From NCBI GenBank assembly GCA_026418905.1, contig JAOAAK010000029.1:103648-167647 (forward strand): a DNA stretch of 64,000 nucleotides. Reading direction: 5' to 3'. The stretch is from Bacteroidales bacterium (GTDB lineage: Bacteria; Bacteroidota; Bacteroidia; Bacteroidales; DTU049). Within the stretch, counting starts at the first letter, position 1, and each line of letters starts with the position of its first letter. The notes beneath the pieces are model-generated. The model did no database searches, had not been told where the DNA came from, and saw nothing but the letters and a program-made list of their open reading frames with translations. The translations under genes were made by a program, and so were the position numbers. Shown here piece by piece: positions 1-9,304 of this stretch.

Positions 1-2
1 CT

Positions 3-146
3 GAATTTGATTGGAAAAAAGTCACTAATGTTCGAGACTACTTCAATGTAGGGGACAAAGTTAAAGTAAAACTCATTGACATTGAAGAAAAAACAGGAAA
101 ACTTAAACTCTCGAGAAAAGCCATTTTACCAAAAAATCAATCATAA
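3..146 (+). CDS. pnp: Polyribonucleotide nucleotidyltransferase, C-terminal end (partial)
   Basis: This reading frame enters from the left edge and gives the last 47 residues of a protein. They match the end of an S1 RNA-binding domain: a turn 'YFNVGDKVKVKLIDIEE' is followed by 'GKLKLSRKAI', the usual close of the S1 domain in PNPase, and then a short tail. PNPase degrades RNA 3' to 5' by phosphorolysis. The assignment also rests on position, because pnp commonly lies directly before rpoD in Bacteroidota. Another S1-domain protein cannot be excluded from so short a piece. Confidence 0.8.
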   Translation, partial: EFDWKKVTNVRDYFNVGDKVKVKLIDIEEKTGKLKLSRKAILPKNQS

Positions 147-191
147 TTTGCAACATTTATTTATGGTTTAAGAGTATAAAGGGTAAAACAT

Positions 192-1064
192 ATGAGTATG
201 AGACAACTAAAAATAAGTAAACAAGTTACTAATCGAGAAACCGCATCACTGGATAAATATTTGCAAGAAATTGGTCGGGAAGAACTCATTACAGCCAACG
301 ATGAAGTCATTCTTGCACAACGGATACGTCAAGGTGACAGGCAAGCCTTAGAAAAATTGGTTCGTGCTAACTTGCGTTTTGTTGTATCTGTTGCCAAGCA
401 ATACCAAAACCAAGGGCTCAGTTTACCAGATTTAATCAATGAAGGGAATTTAGGACTCATTAAAGCTGCTGAGCGATTTGATGAAACTCGTGGATTCAAA
501 TTTATTTCATATGCTGTTTGGTGGATTCGACAATCTATTTTGCAAGCATTGGCAGAACAAAGTCGTATTGTACGCCTACCACTTAATAAAATCGGCACTA
601 TCAACAAAGTCAACAAAGCATACGCTCTTTTAGAACAGAAATATGAACGTGAACCTTATGCTGAAGAGTTGTCCGAAGTACTAGATATGGCAGAACATGA
701 AATCAAAGAAAGTCTTCGCCACACAGGACGTCATGTTTCCATGGATGCCCCAGTAACTACTGAAGAAGACACTAATCTTTACGACCTTTACATAAGTCCA
801 GATGAAAATGATCGCCCTGATAAAAATCTTTACATCGAATCGTTACGCATAGAAATTCGTCGTGCAATGAGTACGTTAACTCACAGAGAACGTGAGGTAT
901 TAAAATATTATTACGGTTTGGATGGTGCTCCACAACTTACTATGGATGAAATTGGTAACAAGTTTGGTTTAACACGTGAACGGGTTCGCCAAATCAAGGA
1001 AAAAGCTATCCGTCGCTTAAAAAATGGCAATAAAAGCAAAAATCTGAAAACATATCTTGGATAA
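192..1064 (+). CDS. rpoD: Primary RNA polymerase sigma factor (sigma-70, RpoD)
   Basis: The housekeeping sigma factor directs RNA polymerase to promoters. At 290 residues it has the short form typical of Bacteroidota, lacking region 1.1. Region 1.2 (about residues 15-50) contains '[10 protein letters not shown]'. Regions 2.1-2.4 (about 55-125) contain '[18 protein letters not shown]' and '[10 protein letters not shown]', and region 4.2 near the end carries the helix-turn-helix '[17 protein letters not shown]'. Translation may start at the ATG at 192 or at a second ATG six bases later, which matches the usual N-terminus MRQLKI. This protein presumably reads the TAnnTTTG boxes listed elsewhere in the window. 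Confidence 0.97.
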   Translation: MSMRQLKISKQVTNRETASLDKYLQEIGREELITANDEVILAQRIRQGDRQALEKLVRANLRFVVSVAKQYQNQGLSLPDLINEGNLGLIKAAERFDETRGFKFISYAVWWIRQSILQALAEQSRIVRLPLNKIGTINKVNKAYALLEQKYEREPYAEELSEVLDMAEHEIKESLRHTGRHVSMDAPVTTEEDTNLYDLYISPDENDRPDKNLYIESLRIEIRRAMSTLTHREREVLKYYYGLDGAPQLTMDEIGNKFGLTRERVRQIKEKAIRRLKNGNKSKNLKTYLG

Positions 1065-1491
1065 TTTAACGCTTCCCTCATCCGTTGAAAGATTCATAAA
1101 AAAACACCATGTTTTAACTTTATCAACTTCATTAAACGAAGAACCATGGGTTGCTCATTGTTATTACGCTTTTGAACCAAAAAATATTTCCCTAATTATA
1201 GCAAGCGATTTAAACACTATTCATGGGCAACACATGTTGAAGAATCCTTCTGTTTCCGTGGGTATTGCCCTTGAAACCCGGATAATAAAAAAAATTCAAG
1301 GTGTGCAAATCAAAGCTTATGCTCATTTGCTTAAAAATGAAGAACTGACATATGCTAAATTAATTTATTTCAAGCGTTTTCCAGAAGCTTTACTTTATCC
1401 CCCCTCTACTTTTTGGAGATTGGATATCATGAGCGTCAAAATGACAGATAATCGTTTTGGACTAGGAAATAAACTGATTTGGGAACGTTGA
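1057..1491 (+). CDS. FMN-binding split-barrel (pyridoxamine phosphate oxidase-like) protein
   Basis: The 144-residue product resembles the small YhbP/UPF0306 type of the pyridoxamine 5'-phosphate oxidase-like fold, which normally binds a flavin; the substrate is unknown. Visible signs are the opening '[23 protein letters not shown]', the '[21 protein letters not shown]' stretch and a basic 'YFKRFPEA' segment near the end. It starts with TTG and overlaps the end of rpoD by 8 bases, so it is probably translated from the rpoD message. No in-frame ATG exists until far inside the domain, which supports the TTG start. Function is inferred from the fold only. Confidence 0.75.
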   Translation: MDNLTLPSSVERFIKKHHVLTLSTSLNEEPWVAHCYYAFEPKNISLIIASDLNTIHGQHMLKNPSVSVGIALETRIIKKIQGVQIKAYAHLLKNEELTYAKLIYFKRFPEALLYPPSTFWRLDIMSVKMTDNRFGLGNKLIWER

Positions 1492-1584
1492 TCCATCTTT
1501 AACTAAAATCAATTAATAATTTTGTCGGTTTAAAAATACCTCCTTTTGTTAAAAATTTCTCCTCATATCATAAAAGATTTAAAT

Positions 1585-1592
1585 TAACTTTG
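1585..1592 (+). promoter_or_regulatory. Bacteroidota -7 promoter box (TAACTTTG) for nrdJ
   Basis: TAACTTTG matches the TAnnTTTG box of Bacteroidota primary-sigma promoters. It lies in the 165-base gap before the reductase gene and implies a leader of about 60 bases. Confidence 0.55.
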
Positions 1593-1656
1593 CCATCCCT
1601 TGCATGAGATGAAGATTTTTATAAAAAATTGTTTTTTATCAAAAAAATAATGTAAT

Positions 1657-4254
1657 ATGGAAGAAAATATTTTAACATCGACTAAAAACAAAACTTTATC
1701 TTTTACCAGAATGAAAGGCCATGACGACATGAATAAAAACAAAAAAATCTATACATTCGAAGAAGCACTAGCTAAAGCAATTGAATATTTTCATGGTGAT
1801 CAGTTAGCTGCCAGTGTGTGGGTAAATAAATATGCCTTAAAGGACAGTGAAGGAAATATTTACGAATCTACACCCGACGAAATGCACTGGCGAATCGCAC
1901 GAGAAATCCATCGAATTGAAAAAAAATATCCTCACCCATTGTCTGTGGAAGAAATTTATGAAGTTCTTAAAGATTTTAAATACATCATTCCTCAAGGCAG
2001 TCCAATGGCAGGGATTGGAAATCCTTTCCAAGTAGTAAGCCTTTCTAATTGTTTTGTCATCGGATATGAAAATGCTGATTCATACGGAGGAATTTTAAAA
2101 ATAGATGAAGAACAGGTGCAATTGATGAAACGAAGGGGTGGTGTTGGTCATGATTTGAGTCACATTCGCCCAAAAGGTTCGCCTGTTAAAAACAGTGCAC
2201 TAACTTCAACCGGTGTGGTTCCTTTTATGGAACGTTACAGCAATTCTACTCGCGAAGTAGCCCAAGATGGTCGCCGTGGAGCTTTGATGCTGACCATTTC
2301 TATTAAACATCCAGATGCCGAAAGTTTCATTGATGCTAAAGTTGAACAAGGTAAAATTACCGGAGCTAATATTTCAGTTAAAATTGATGATGAATTCATG
2401 CGTGCAGTTCTAAATGATACTGAATACATCCAAAAATATCCTATCGACAGCAATAACCCTAAATTCACGCGAACCATTCGTGCCATAGAGTTATGGAAAA
2501 AAATTATTCATAATGCATGGAAATCTGCTGAACCGGGGATTCTTTTCTGGGATACTATCATCCGTGAATCTATACCTGATTGTTACGCTGATTTGGGTTT
2601 TAAGACAGTATCTACAAACCCTTGTGGAGAAATTCCTCTCTGCCCATACGATAGTTGCCGCTTGCTTGCTATAAACTTATACAGTTACGTTGAAAAACCC
2701 TTTACTTCAAACGCATACTTCAATTTTACTTTGTTTAAAAAACACGTTGCTCTCGCACAACGTATCATGGATGACATTATCGACCTCGAACTTGAAAAAA
2801 TCGACGCCATTCTGCAAAAGATTGATAGTGACCCTGAGCCAGATGAACTTAAACAAACAGAACGTAATCTTTGGCTAAAAATTAAAGATAAAGCCATTCA
2901 AGGACGGCGAACTGGTATTGGCGTAACAGCAGAAGGAGATATGTTAGCAGCACTGGGCTTGCGTTATGGATCTGATGCTGCTATTGCTTTTAGTGAAAAA
3001 GTTCACAAAACCCTTGCTGTCGAAGCTTATCGCTCAAGCATTATGCTCGCAGCTGAAAGAGGTCCCTTCCCCATCTTTGACTTTGAACGTGAAAAAAACA
3101 ATCCATTTCTCAATAGGTTATTCGATGCCGACCCATCTCTGAAAGAGGTCATGCAAAAATATGGTAGGAGAAATATCTCCTTGCTAACGATAGCCCCAAC
3201 AGGTAGTGTAAGCATATTAACTCAAACTACCAGTGGTATTGAACCTGTTTTTCTTCCAGTCTACACAAGACGGCGCAAAGTAAATCCCAATGATAAAAAT
3301 GTCCGCATTACATTTACCGATGAAGTTGGGGATCATTGGGAAGAATATTTGGTTTTTCATCCTAAATTTCTAACTTGGCTACAAGTAAATAACTATGACG
3401 TAGAAAAAATTAAACAGAATTTTTCACCTGAATTGATTAAAGAATTGATTGAAAAATCACCTTATCATCAGGCTACAGCTGCAGATGTAGATTGGGTAGC
3501 TAAAGTAAAAATGCAAGGTGTTATTCAGAAATGGGTCGATCATAGCATCAGTGTAACCATCAATCTTCCTGAACATGTTAGTGAAGAACTTGTTGACACA
3601 TTATACAGAACTGCATGGGAAAGTGGATGCAAAGGAGTAACTGTTTACCGTGAAGGTTCACGCAGCGGCGTACTTGTAAGTTCTAGTAAAAAACAAGAAG
3701 ACGCTTTTATTGAAACCAAAGCACCAAAAAGGCCAAAAAAATTGGAAGCTGCTGTTGTTCGTTTTCTGAATGAAAACGAAGAGTGGATTGCTGTTGTTGG
3801 ATTGCTTAACAACAGACCTTACGAAATTTTTACGGGTAAAGCCGATAATTTTATCATCCCCACCTACGTAAAAAATGGTTGGGTCATCAAAGAAAAAAAA
3901 CCAGGAGAGAAAGCTCGTTACGATTTTGAATACATTGACAAAGATGGATATCTCATTACGATGAGGGGACTTTCAAGAACATTCAAACCTGAATATTGGA
4001 ATTATGCCAAGCTCATTTCTGGTGTATTACGACATGGTATGCCTTTGCCAAAGGTAATCGATCTTGTGGAAAACCTTCGCTTCGACAACGAAAGCATCAA
4101 TACTTGGCGAACAGGTGTTGTTCGAGCTCTTAAACAATTTATACCCAACGGCACCAAAGCTAAAGGATCCTGCCCTCAGTGTGGTCAAGAAACACTTGCT
4201 TATCAAGAAGGATGCTTGACTTGTTCAAGTTGTGGCTATTCAAAATGTGGCTAA
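1657..4254 (+). CDS. nrdJ: Adenosylcobalamin-dependent (class II) ribonucleotide reductase
   Basis: This enzyme makes deoxyribonucleotides using a radical generated from coenzyme B12, so it needs no oxygen. Numbered from the first ATG (865 residues), the redox pair is Cys132 ('LSNCFVIG') and Cys334 ('DSCRLLAIN'). The catalytic Asn-x-Cys-x-Glu is N321, C323, E325 in 'STNPCGEIPL'. The phosphate-binding 'APTGSVSI' and 'GIEPVF' motifs follow. The C-terminus carries a Cys cluster (C839, C842, C853, C856, C859, C864) of the kind that binds zinc and passes electrons to the active site in vitamin-B12-type reductases. The family normally starts near 'IYTFEEAL', so the ATG at 1729 is an alternative start. 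It stands alone, and its B12 demand fits the riboswitch locus near 61.5 kb. Confidence 0.95.
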   Translation: MEENILTSTKNKTLSFTRMKGHDDMNKNKKIYTFEEALAKAIEYFHGDQLAASVWVNKYALKDSEGNIYESTPDEMHWRIAREIHRIEKKYPHPLSVEEIYEVLKDFKYIIPQGSPMAGIGNPFQVVSLSNCFVIGYENADSYGGILKIDEEQVQLMKRRGGVGHDLSHIRPKGSPVKNSALTSTGVVPFMERYSNSTREVAQDGRRGALMLTISIKHPDAESFIDAKVEQGKITGANISVKIDDEFMRAVLNDTEYIQKYPIDSNNPKFTRTIRAIELWKKIIHNAWKSAEPGILFWDTIIRESIPDCYADLGFKTVSTNPCGEIPLCPYDSCRLLAINLYSYVEKPFTSNAYFNFTLFKKHVALAQRIMDDIIDLELEKIDAILQKIDSDPEPDELKQTERNLWLKIKDKAIQGRRTGIGVTAEGDMLAALGLRYGSDAAIAFSEKVHKTLAVEAYRSSIMLAAERGPFPIFDFEREKNNPFLNRLFDADPSLKEVMQKYGRRNISLLTIAPTGSVSILTQTTSGIEPVFLPVYTRRRKVNPNDKNVRITFTDEVGDHWEEYLVFHPKFLTWLQVNNYDVEKIKQNFSPELIKELIEKSPYHQATAADVDWVAKVKMQGVIQKWVDHSISVTINLPEHVSEELVDTLYRTAWESGCKGVTVYREGSRSGVLVSSSKKQEDAFIETKAPKRPKKLEAAVVRFLNENEEWIAVVGLLNNRPYEIFTGKADNFIIPTYVKNGWVIKEKKPGEKARYDFEYIDKDGYLITMRGLSRTFKPEYWNYAKLISGVLRHGMPLPKVIDLVENLRFDNESINTWRTGVVRALKQFIPNGTKAKGSCPQCGQETLAYQEGCLTCSSCGYSKCG

Positions 4255-4296
4255 AAATTTAATCTATTTTTTAAAATTTCCTGAGTTCTTTCTTTT

Positions 4297-4304
4297 TACC
4301 TTTG
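4297..4304 (+). promoter_or_regulatory. Bacteroidota -7 box (TACCTTTG) for cdaA-rlmD
   Basis: TACCTTTG lies 19 bases before the cdaA start codon in the only gap upstream of this gene pair. Confidence 0.6.
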
Positions 4305-4323
4305 CAAGAATCATCTACATAAG

Positions 4324-5109
4324 ATGGATTATTTTCATCAGATTTTTTCCGTGTCTTGGATTGATGTCTTTGATATATTGCTGGTTTCGCTTTTAATTTA
4401 TCAAATTTTTAAGATATTTAAAGATACTAATGCTATCAAGATACTTCTTGGCATCACTGTTCTTTACCTTACATGGAAAATTGTTTCTTTTCTTGGTTTT
4501 AATTTGCTTGGAGAAATTATTGGAAATTTCATCAATGTTGGTGTTCTTCTTCTTATCATTGTCTTTCAACCAGAAATACGAAAATTTTTACTTTACATGG
4601 GATCTCAGACTTTTATTTCTCGTCACCGAGGCAAATTCCTTTTTTGGCACTATAATAAACCCTCATCTTTCAATTTAAACGTAGAGGAAATCGTAGACGC
4701 ATGTGCATCAATGTCATCTCAAAAGATAGGAGCTCTAATCGTACTGACCCGTCATGCTCCACTGATGGATGTCATCCTCACTGGTTATATGTTTGATGCA
4801 GAAATTAAGAGCTTACTTTTACAAAGCATTTTTTTCAAAAATTCACCACTTCATGATGGTGCCGTGGTAATCCGAAATAATAAAATTATAGCAGCTCGTT
4901 GTACATTACCTCTTCCTACGGATACACCACTTACCAATCAATGGGGAATGAGACATCGTGCAGCCATTGGTGTAACTGAAAACTCCGACGCTCTGGCGAT
5001 TGTGGTATCGGAACAAACCGGTAATATCTCCTTGGCTGCAAACGGTCAACTTCACCCTGTCATTTCTGTTCAACAATTAAAGGATTTACTACATTTGTAT
5101 TACGCTTAA
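4324..5109 (+). CDS. cdaA: Diadenylate cyclase (c-di-AMP synthase)
   Basis: The enzyme condenses two ATP into the second messenger cyclic di-AMP at the inner membrane. The 261 residues begin with three hydrophobic segments (about residues 10-85), the CdaA membrane anchor. The DisA_N catalytic domain follows, with the diagnostic 'SPLHDGAVVI' (DGA) motif near residue 177 and 'RHRAAIG' (RHR) near 220. The length is normal for CdaA. In Firmicutes it is paired with the regulator CdaR; here the next gene is rlmD, three bases on, so the two are probably co-transcribed but functionally unrelated. The assignment is firm; the role of c-di-AMP in this organism is not visible. Confidence 0.94.
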   Translation: MDYFHQIFSVSWIDVFDILLVSLLIYQIFKIFKDTNAIKILLGITVLYLTWKIVSFLGFNLLGEIIGNFINVGVLLLIIVFQPEIRKFLLYMGSQTFISRHRGKFLFWHYNKPSSFNLNVEEIVDACASMSSQKIGALIVLTRHAPLMDVILTGYMFDAEIKSLLLQSIFFKNSPLHDGAVVIRNNKIIAARCTLPLPTDTPLTNQWGMRHRAAIGVTENSDALAIVVSEQTGNISLAANGQLHPVISVQQLKDLLHLYYA

Positions 5110-5112
5110 AAA

Positions 5113-6492
5113 ATGAGTAAAATTGTTCATCTATACGTTGAAAGTCTTGCATCGGAAGGATATGGAATTGCCTACTTGGATGGCAAGGTGACTTTCATAC
5201 CTTTCACCGCTCCTGGTGATGAAGTTGAAGCAGAACTTATACAAATCAAAAGAAATTACAATTATGCTCAATTTTTAAAAATTGTAAAACCATCTTCGAT
5301 ACGTATTGAGCCTTTATGTCAGCATTTTGGAACGTGTGGTGGATGTAAGTGGCAACATCTTTCTTACAAGACACAATTAGAATGGAAACAACAATTTGTC
5401 GTGGATGCTTTTGAAAGAATTGCAAAAATTATCCCTCATGAAACATACCCTATCGTTCCCTCCCATCAACCATTTTATTACCGCAACAAAATGGAATTCA
5501 GTTTTTCTCCGAGCGATTCATGTCCAGAAAAACCAGTTCTTGGTTTCCATTTACCAGGAAAATTTAATCGTGTTTTTCACGTCGAAAAATGTTTTCTTCA
5601 AAACGATTTTCATAATGTCCTTCGACACCATCTTTATGAAATTATCTTGTCTTTAAATTTAAGTCCTTACAACAGAAAAACACACGAGGGTTTTTTACGC
5701 AATCTAATTATTCGAAAAAACTCGAAAGATGAATGGATGATTATCTTAGTTGTAACTGAAGATAAAAAAGAGATTATTCATCACATCTTTGAAAAAATCA
5801 TTCCTTTATTTCCTCAAGTAATATCTTGGAATTACGTGGTAAACCAGAAAAAAAACGATTCTTTGCACGATTTAGACCCAATTCTTTTTTACGGGATGCC
5901 CTATTTGGAAGAAACCATTTTGCAAATTCAATTTAAAATTAGACCTCTCTCGTTTTTTCAGGTCAATAAGAACCAAGCAGAAAAATTGTATAGTAAGGTT
6001 GTTCAATGGGGAGCTTTCAAAAAGGAAGATGTGGTGTATGACCTTTACACGGGAACTGGGACAATTGCTCTTTCCATTTCTCCATTCGTAAAAAAAGTTA
6101 TCGGAATAGACAACTCTTCGCAGGCTATTCAAGATGCTCAAGAAAATGCCCGGAATAACTCTGTTTGTAATTCTGTGTTTGTCTTTTCAGATGTCGCTAA
6201 AGGTTTTAACGATTCTTTGATTGAAGAACATGGTCGTCCAAATGTAGTTATCCTTGATCCTCCACGAAGCGGTGTGCACCCACAAGTAATTAAGCAACTA
6301 TTAAAAAAACGACCTGAACGGATTATATATGTGAGTTGCAACCCTGGCACACAAGCTAGAGATATTAGCATGCTCTCCGAACTTTACGAATTGCATAAAA
6401 TTCAACCTTTTGACATGTTTCCACAAACGGCACATGTAGAAAATATAGCTTTATTAATTCTCAAAAACTCTTCTGTTTCCACTCCTCAATAA
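5113..6492 (+). CDS. rlmD: 23S rRNA (uracil-1939-C5)-methyltransferase-type RNA methylase
   Basis: This SAM-dependent enzyme of the RumA/TrmA family methylates a uracil in RNA. Residues 1-60 form a TRAM RNA-binding domain. An iron-sulfur cluster is expected from Cys69, Cys75 and Cys78 ('CQHFGTCGGCKW') plus a fourth Cys in 'HVEKCFLQ'. The Rossmann domain shows 'YDLYTGTGTIAL' for SAM binding and 'ILDPPRSG', and the catalytic nucleophile is Cys409 in 'YVSCNPGT'. The 459-residue length is normal. Bacteroidota often have more than one member of this family, so the exact target (U1939 or U747) is inferred. Confidence 0.9.
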   Translation: MSKIVHLYVESLASEGYGIAYLDGKVTFIPFTAPGDEVEAELIQIKRNYNYAQFLKIVKPSSIRIEPLCQHFGTCGGCKWQHLSYKTQLEWKQQFVVDAFERIAKIIPHETYPIVPSHQPFYYRNKMEFSFSPSDSCPEKPVLGFHLPGKFNRVFHVEKCFLQNDFHNVLRHHLYEIILSLNLSPYNRKTHEGFLRNLIIRKNSKDEWMIILVVTEDKKEIIHHIFEKIIPLFPQVISWNYVVNQKKNDSLHDLDPILFYGMPYLEETILQIQFKIRPLSFFQVNKNQAEKLYSKVVQWGAFKKEDVVYDLYTGTGTIALSISPFVKKVIGIDNSSQAIQDAQENARNNSVCNSVFVFSDVAKGFNDSLIEEHGRPNVVILDPPRSGVHPQVIKQLLKKRPERIIYVSCNPGTQARDISMLSELYELHKIQPFDMFPQTAHVENIALLILKNSSVSTPQ

Positions 6493-6827
6493 TTACTTCC
6501 TAATTTTTGTCGGTATTGATCGTCTTTACAACTATATTTAAAAAAATTTATAGTTTTTCTCCACAAATTTATTCATCAACATTTCTCATCTGAGATTTGT
6601 TCAAATATCACTTCATACACCAAATTCACGAGTTTTTTCGAAAATATTTTTTACCAAAAGGAACAGAGACACTGAAGAATAACAATATCCGATGTTGAAT
6701 TTTTTATTGTTGATGTTAACAAACAAATCAAAAAATTTTTTTATTTAATTACAATTTTTTGCATCTTTAACGAAAAAATATTACAAAAAAAAATAATGAC
6801 TTTTTTCTAAAATTGCAAAAAATTAGG
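6493..6827 (+). other. AT-rich intergenic region, no gene found
   Basis: This 335-base stretch separates rlmD from an unknown exported protein. I see no convincing open frame, tRNA or terminator hairpin. It is very rich in A and T runs, and no exact TAnnTTTG box is placed before the next start, so the promoter of the following gene is not identified. Confidence 0.6.
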
Positions 6828-7544
6828 ATGAAATATAAGCTTTGCTTTATATTAACATTTTTAATGATTTTTTTTCTTGAAGCCACATGTCAGTTTCAGT
6901 GTGTTGGTTTTTCTTATGGGAGGGGAAAGTATACTTTTGGATTTCCAAACATAAAAAACGACATGGAATTTTTTAATTACCTTTATCCTGAATTAGAAAA
7001 ACCATTTAAATATCATCGTTTTTACGAAAATTACTCCATTAAGACAGGAGCCCTTTTTGATGAAGATGATGATTTTTCACCTTTGGTGGTAGTTTATTTA
7101 AAACATCAACGTTCCGTTTTTTATGCAAAAGGACAATCACATGCTTTATACGATCATACTAACTCTCATATTTATGACATTACGGCAAAATATAGCATCT
7201 ACTATACCTCTTTGGGCCTCAATATTTACTTGTGTTTAATTCCGCATGTATTTTATTTTGGTTTGGCTGGAATAGAGTTAGCACATTTAACTCAAAAATT
7301 TACTCAAACCGTGAAAAAAGGAGGAATCACACCTTATGAAAATATAACCAAAACCCAACGGGAAATTCAGGGTTGGGAGTTTAGTTTATTACTGCAAGTT
7401 CCACTAAAAGAAAAACCCTTGCTGCAAATTAAACCTTATGTTTCTATGGAACCTTTCACTTCTCTTCTTTCTGTTGATATGGCCCATTTTTATAATCGAT
7501 ACAACCATGTAGGAATTGACGTTACTTTTTGTATCCCTTTGTAA
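6828..7544 (+). CDS. Exported protein of unknown function
   Basis: The 238-residue product starts with a clear signal peptide (residues 1-21, 'MKYKLCFILTFLMIFFLEAT'), so it is exported. The rest is rich in aromatic residues and alternating hydrophobic stretches ('IYYTSLGLNIYLCLIP', 'FYFGLAGIELAHL'), which would suit a small outer-membrane beta-barrel, but I do not recognise a family. I chose the ATG at 6828, preceded by AGG, instead of a TTG 15 bases upstream because it puts the signal peptide at the N-terminus. The next gene, a lipoprotein, starts 20 bases after its stop codon, and the two may be co-expressed. Confidence 0.65.
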   Translation: MKYKLCFILTFLMIFFLEATCQFQCVGFSYGRGKYTFGFPNIKNDMEFFNYLYPELEKPFKYHRFYENYSIKTGALFDEDDDFSPLVVVYLKHQRSVFYAKGQSHALYDHTNSHIYDITAKYSIYYTSLGLNIYLCLIPHVFYFGLAGIELAHLTQKFTQTVKKGGITPYENITKTQREIQGWEFSLLLQVPLKEKPLLQIKPYVSMEPFTSLLSVDMAHFYNRYNHVGIDVTFCIPL

Positions 7545-7564
7545 AACAAAAAACTATAAAAGTT

Positions 7565-8041
7565 ATGAAAAAAACAATTTTATATTTTGTTTTATCATTA
7601 CTTGTATATGCTTGCCATCATGTAATCCCACCTTTTAGTTATTATGAAAAATTCTATGGGGTATGGAAAATCAAAACTTATCAGTTGAAAAACGATTCAG
7701 GTCAGTGGATCACTATATTGAAAGACACAGGACGTTTTATTTTCTACGATGCTCTCGAAGATTTATTCCAACATTATGACGACAGCTGTAAATTACTCAT
7801 ACTTTATCCTCCTCCATATTCTCATCTCTTTATCAATTCTCCATCATTTTGGTGTGTAGTTTCATTTCCAAGTTATTACGAACAATTCTACTGGCGCCTC
7901 TTAGGCGAAAATAAACTTATGATAAAAAAGTATCTCGACGCTGCGGAACAATTACATTTTACATATAAATTCACAAGCAAAAAAGAATTGGAAATAGTTG
8001 ATAAATATGAAAAAGAGAAATGGATTTTGGAAAAAATATAA
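7565..8041 (+). CDS. Putative lipoprotein of unknown function
   Basis: This 158-residue protein has a lipoprotein signal peptide: Lys residues, a hydrophobic core 'TILYFVLSLLVYAC' and a lipobox cysteine at residue 17. The body contains 'FYGVWKIKTYQLKNDSG' and ends with 'FTSKKELEIVDKYEKEKWILEKI', a strand-rich pattern like small lipocalin-type lipoproteins of Bacteroidota, in which a 'G.W.i..y' motif opens the barrel. That resemblance is weak. The start at 7565 is preferred to an in-frame start 36 bases earlier because only it yields a proper signal. It follows an unknown exported protein closely. Confidence 0.65.
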   Translation: MKKTILYFVLSLLVYACHHVIPPFSYYEKFYGVWKIKTYQLKNDSGQWITILKDTGRFIFYDALEDLFQHYDDSCKLLILYPPPYSHLFINSPSFWCVVSFPSYYEQFYWRLLGENKLMIKKYLDAAEQLHFTYKFTSKKELEIVDKYEKEKWILEKI

Positions 8042-8068
8042 TATCTACTTATTTAGTTGCATTTTGTC

Positions 8069-8076
8069 TATTTTTG
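8069..8076 (+). promoter_or_regulatory. Bacteroidota -7 box (TATTTTTG) for the aminotransferase gene
   Basis: TATTTTTG ends seven bases before the ATG at 8084, so the message would have almost no leader. Its position also argues against the in-frame TTG at 8057, which lies upstream of the box. Confidence 0.6.
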
Positions 8077-8083
8077 CAAAAAA

Positions 8084-9304
8084 ATGATTCCTTTTTCCCC
8101 CCCACGCATAGACGAAAAAATAATTGAAGCTGTTGTTGAAGTATTGCGTTCGGGGTGGATTACAACAGGGCCAAAGACTTATGCTTTCGAAGAAAAATTG
8201 CAAAAATACACGGAAGCACAAAAAGTAGTGTGTGTGGGTAGTGCTACAGCAGGGCTTGAGCTAGTGCTACGATGGTTTGGCATAGGTCGTGGTGATGAAG
8301 TAATTGTACCTGCATATACCTATGCTGCTAGCGCCAATGTCATTTTACATTGCGGAGCGAGGCCTGTTTTCATTGATTCTTCCCCAGAGGATTACAATTT
8401 GGATATAGAAACTCTCGAGAAGCTCATCACTGAAAGAACAAAAGCCATTATCCCAGTAGATATTGGTGGCTTTCCTTGCGACTACGATAGAATTTATGAA
8501 ATAGTAACATCTTCTTTAATTCAACAAAAATTCCAACCTGCCACTGATAAGCAACGGCAACTTGGTCGAATTCTTATCCTTTCTGATGCAGCTCATAGCC
8601 TTGGAGCAATTTATAAAGGTAGAAAAACTGGAACATTAGCCGACTTCACTGTCTTTTCTTTTCATGCAGTTAAAAACCTAACCACAGCCGAAGGAGGTGC
8701 CATCAGCATTCAACTTCCTGAAAATTTTGATGTTGACCAAGTATATCGAGAACTAAAACTTCTATCTCTCCACGGCCAAGACAAAGATGCTATGACTAAA
8801 CTTAAACCTGGCAACTGGGAATACGACATTCTTCTTCCGGGTTATAAGTACAACATGACCGATATTCAAGCCGCAATGGGTCTGATAGAACTCGAGAGAT
8901 ACGATTCGGACATGTTGAGCAAACGAAAATATATTTTCAAAACTTATGACGAACTCTTAGAAGGACAAGGATCAATAAAACTTCCGCTTTACAAAGATCA
9001 TTTTCGAGAAACATCTTATCATCTCTACCAGATTCAAATATCTTTTGCTGATGAAAAGATACGCAATGAAATTATTCAGCAAATTTTTCAGAAGGGAGTT
9101 TCAGTAAATGTCCATTTCAAACCCCTACCTCTTATGACAGCTTATCATCAACTCGGCTATCGGATAGATGATTATCCCCACGCTTATGAACACTACAAAA
9201 AAGAAATTACACTTCCTGTATACTACCAACTTACCGATGATCAGATTTACACTATTGCTAAAGTTGTTCGTGAAACAGTTGAACAATATGAAAAGATTTT
9301 TTGA
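8084..9304 (+). CDS. DegT/DnrJ/EryC1-type PLP aminotransferase (nucleotide-sugar)
   Basis: Enzymes of this family transfer an amino group to a keto-sugar nucleotide, giving the amino sugars used in surface glycans. The 406 residues show the PLP lysine at Lys197 ('FHAVKNLTTAEGG'), the PLP-ring contacts in 'LILSDAAHSLGA' (Asp168, His171), and the family's N-terminal 'SGWITTGPKTYAFEE' segment. The start at 8084 fits both the promoter box and the family N-terminus. The gene overlaps the following phosphoglycosyl transferase by 17 bases. This pairing resembles PglE-PglC of bacillosamine-type pathways, which suggests the product is a diamino or amino sugar; the exact substrate is unknown. Confidence 0.88.
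   Translation: MIPFSPPRIDEKIIEAVVEVLRSGWITTGPKTYAFEEKLQKYTEAQKVVCVGSATAGLELVLRWFGIGRGDEVIVPAYTYAASANVILHCGARPVFIDSSPEDYNLDIETLEKLITERTKAIIPVDIGGFPCDYDRIYEIVTSSLIQQKFQPATDKQRQLGRILILSDAAHSLGAIYKGRKTGTLADFTVFSFHAVKNLTTAEGGAISIQLPENFDVDQVYRELKLLSLHGQDKDAMTKLKPGNWEYDILLPGYKYNMTDIQAAMGLIELERYDSDMLSKRKYIFKTYDELLEGQGSIKLPLYKDHFRETSYHLYQIQISFADEKIRNEIIQQIFQKGVSVNVHFKPLPLMTAYHQLGYRIDDYPHAYEHYKKEITLPVYYQLTDDQIYTIAKVVRETVEQYEKIF

Noticed and set aside
1521..6516. Similar AT-rich string with TTTTGTCGG in the gaps near 1521 and 6507
   Set aside because: The match is only about ten bases and lies after unrelated genes; it is within chance for this base composition.
6493..6827. Possible small gene or RNA in the longest gap
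   Set aside because: Only short A/T-rich frames without start context and no stable stem could be found by eye.
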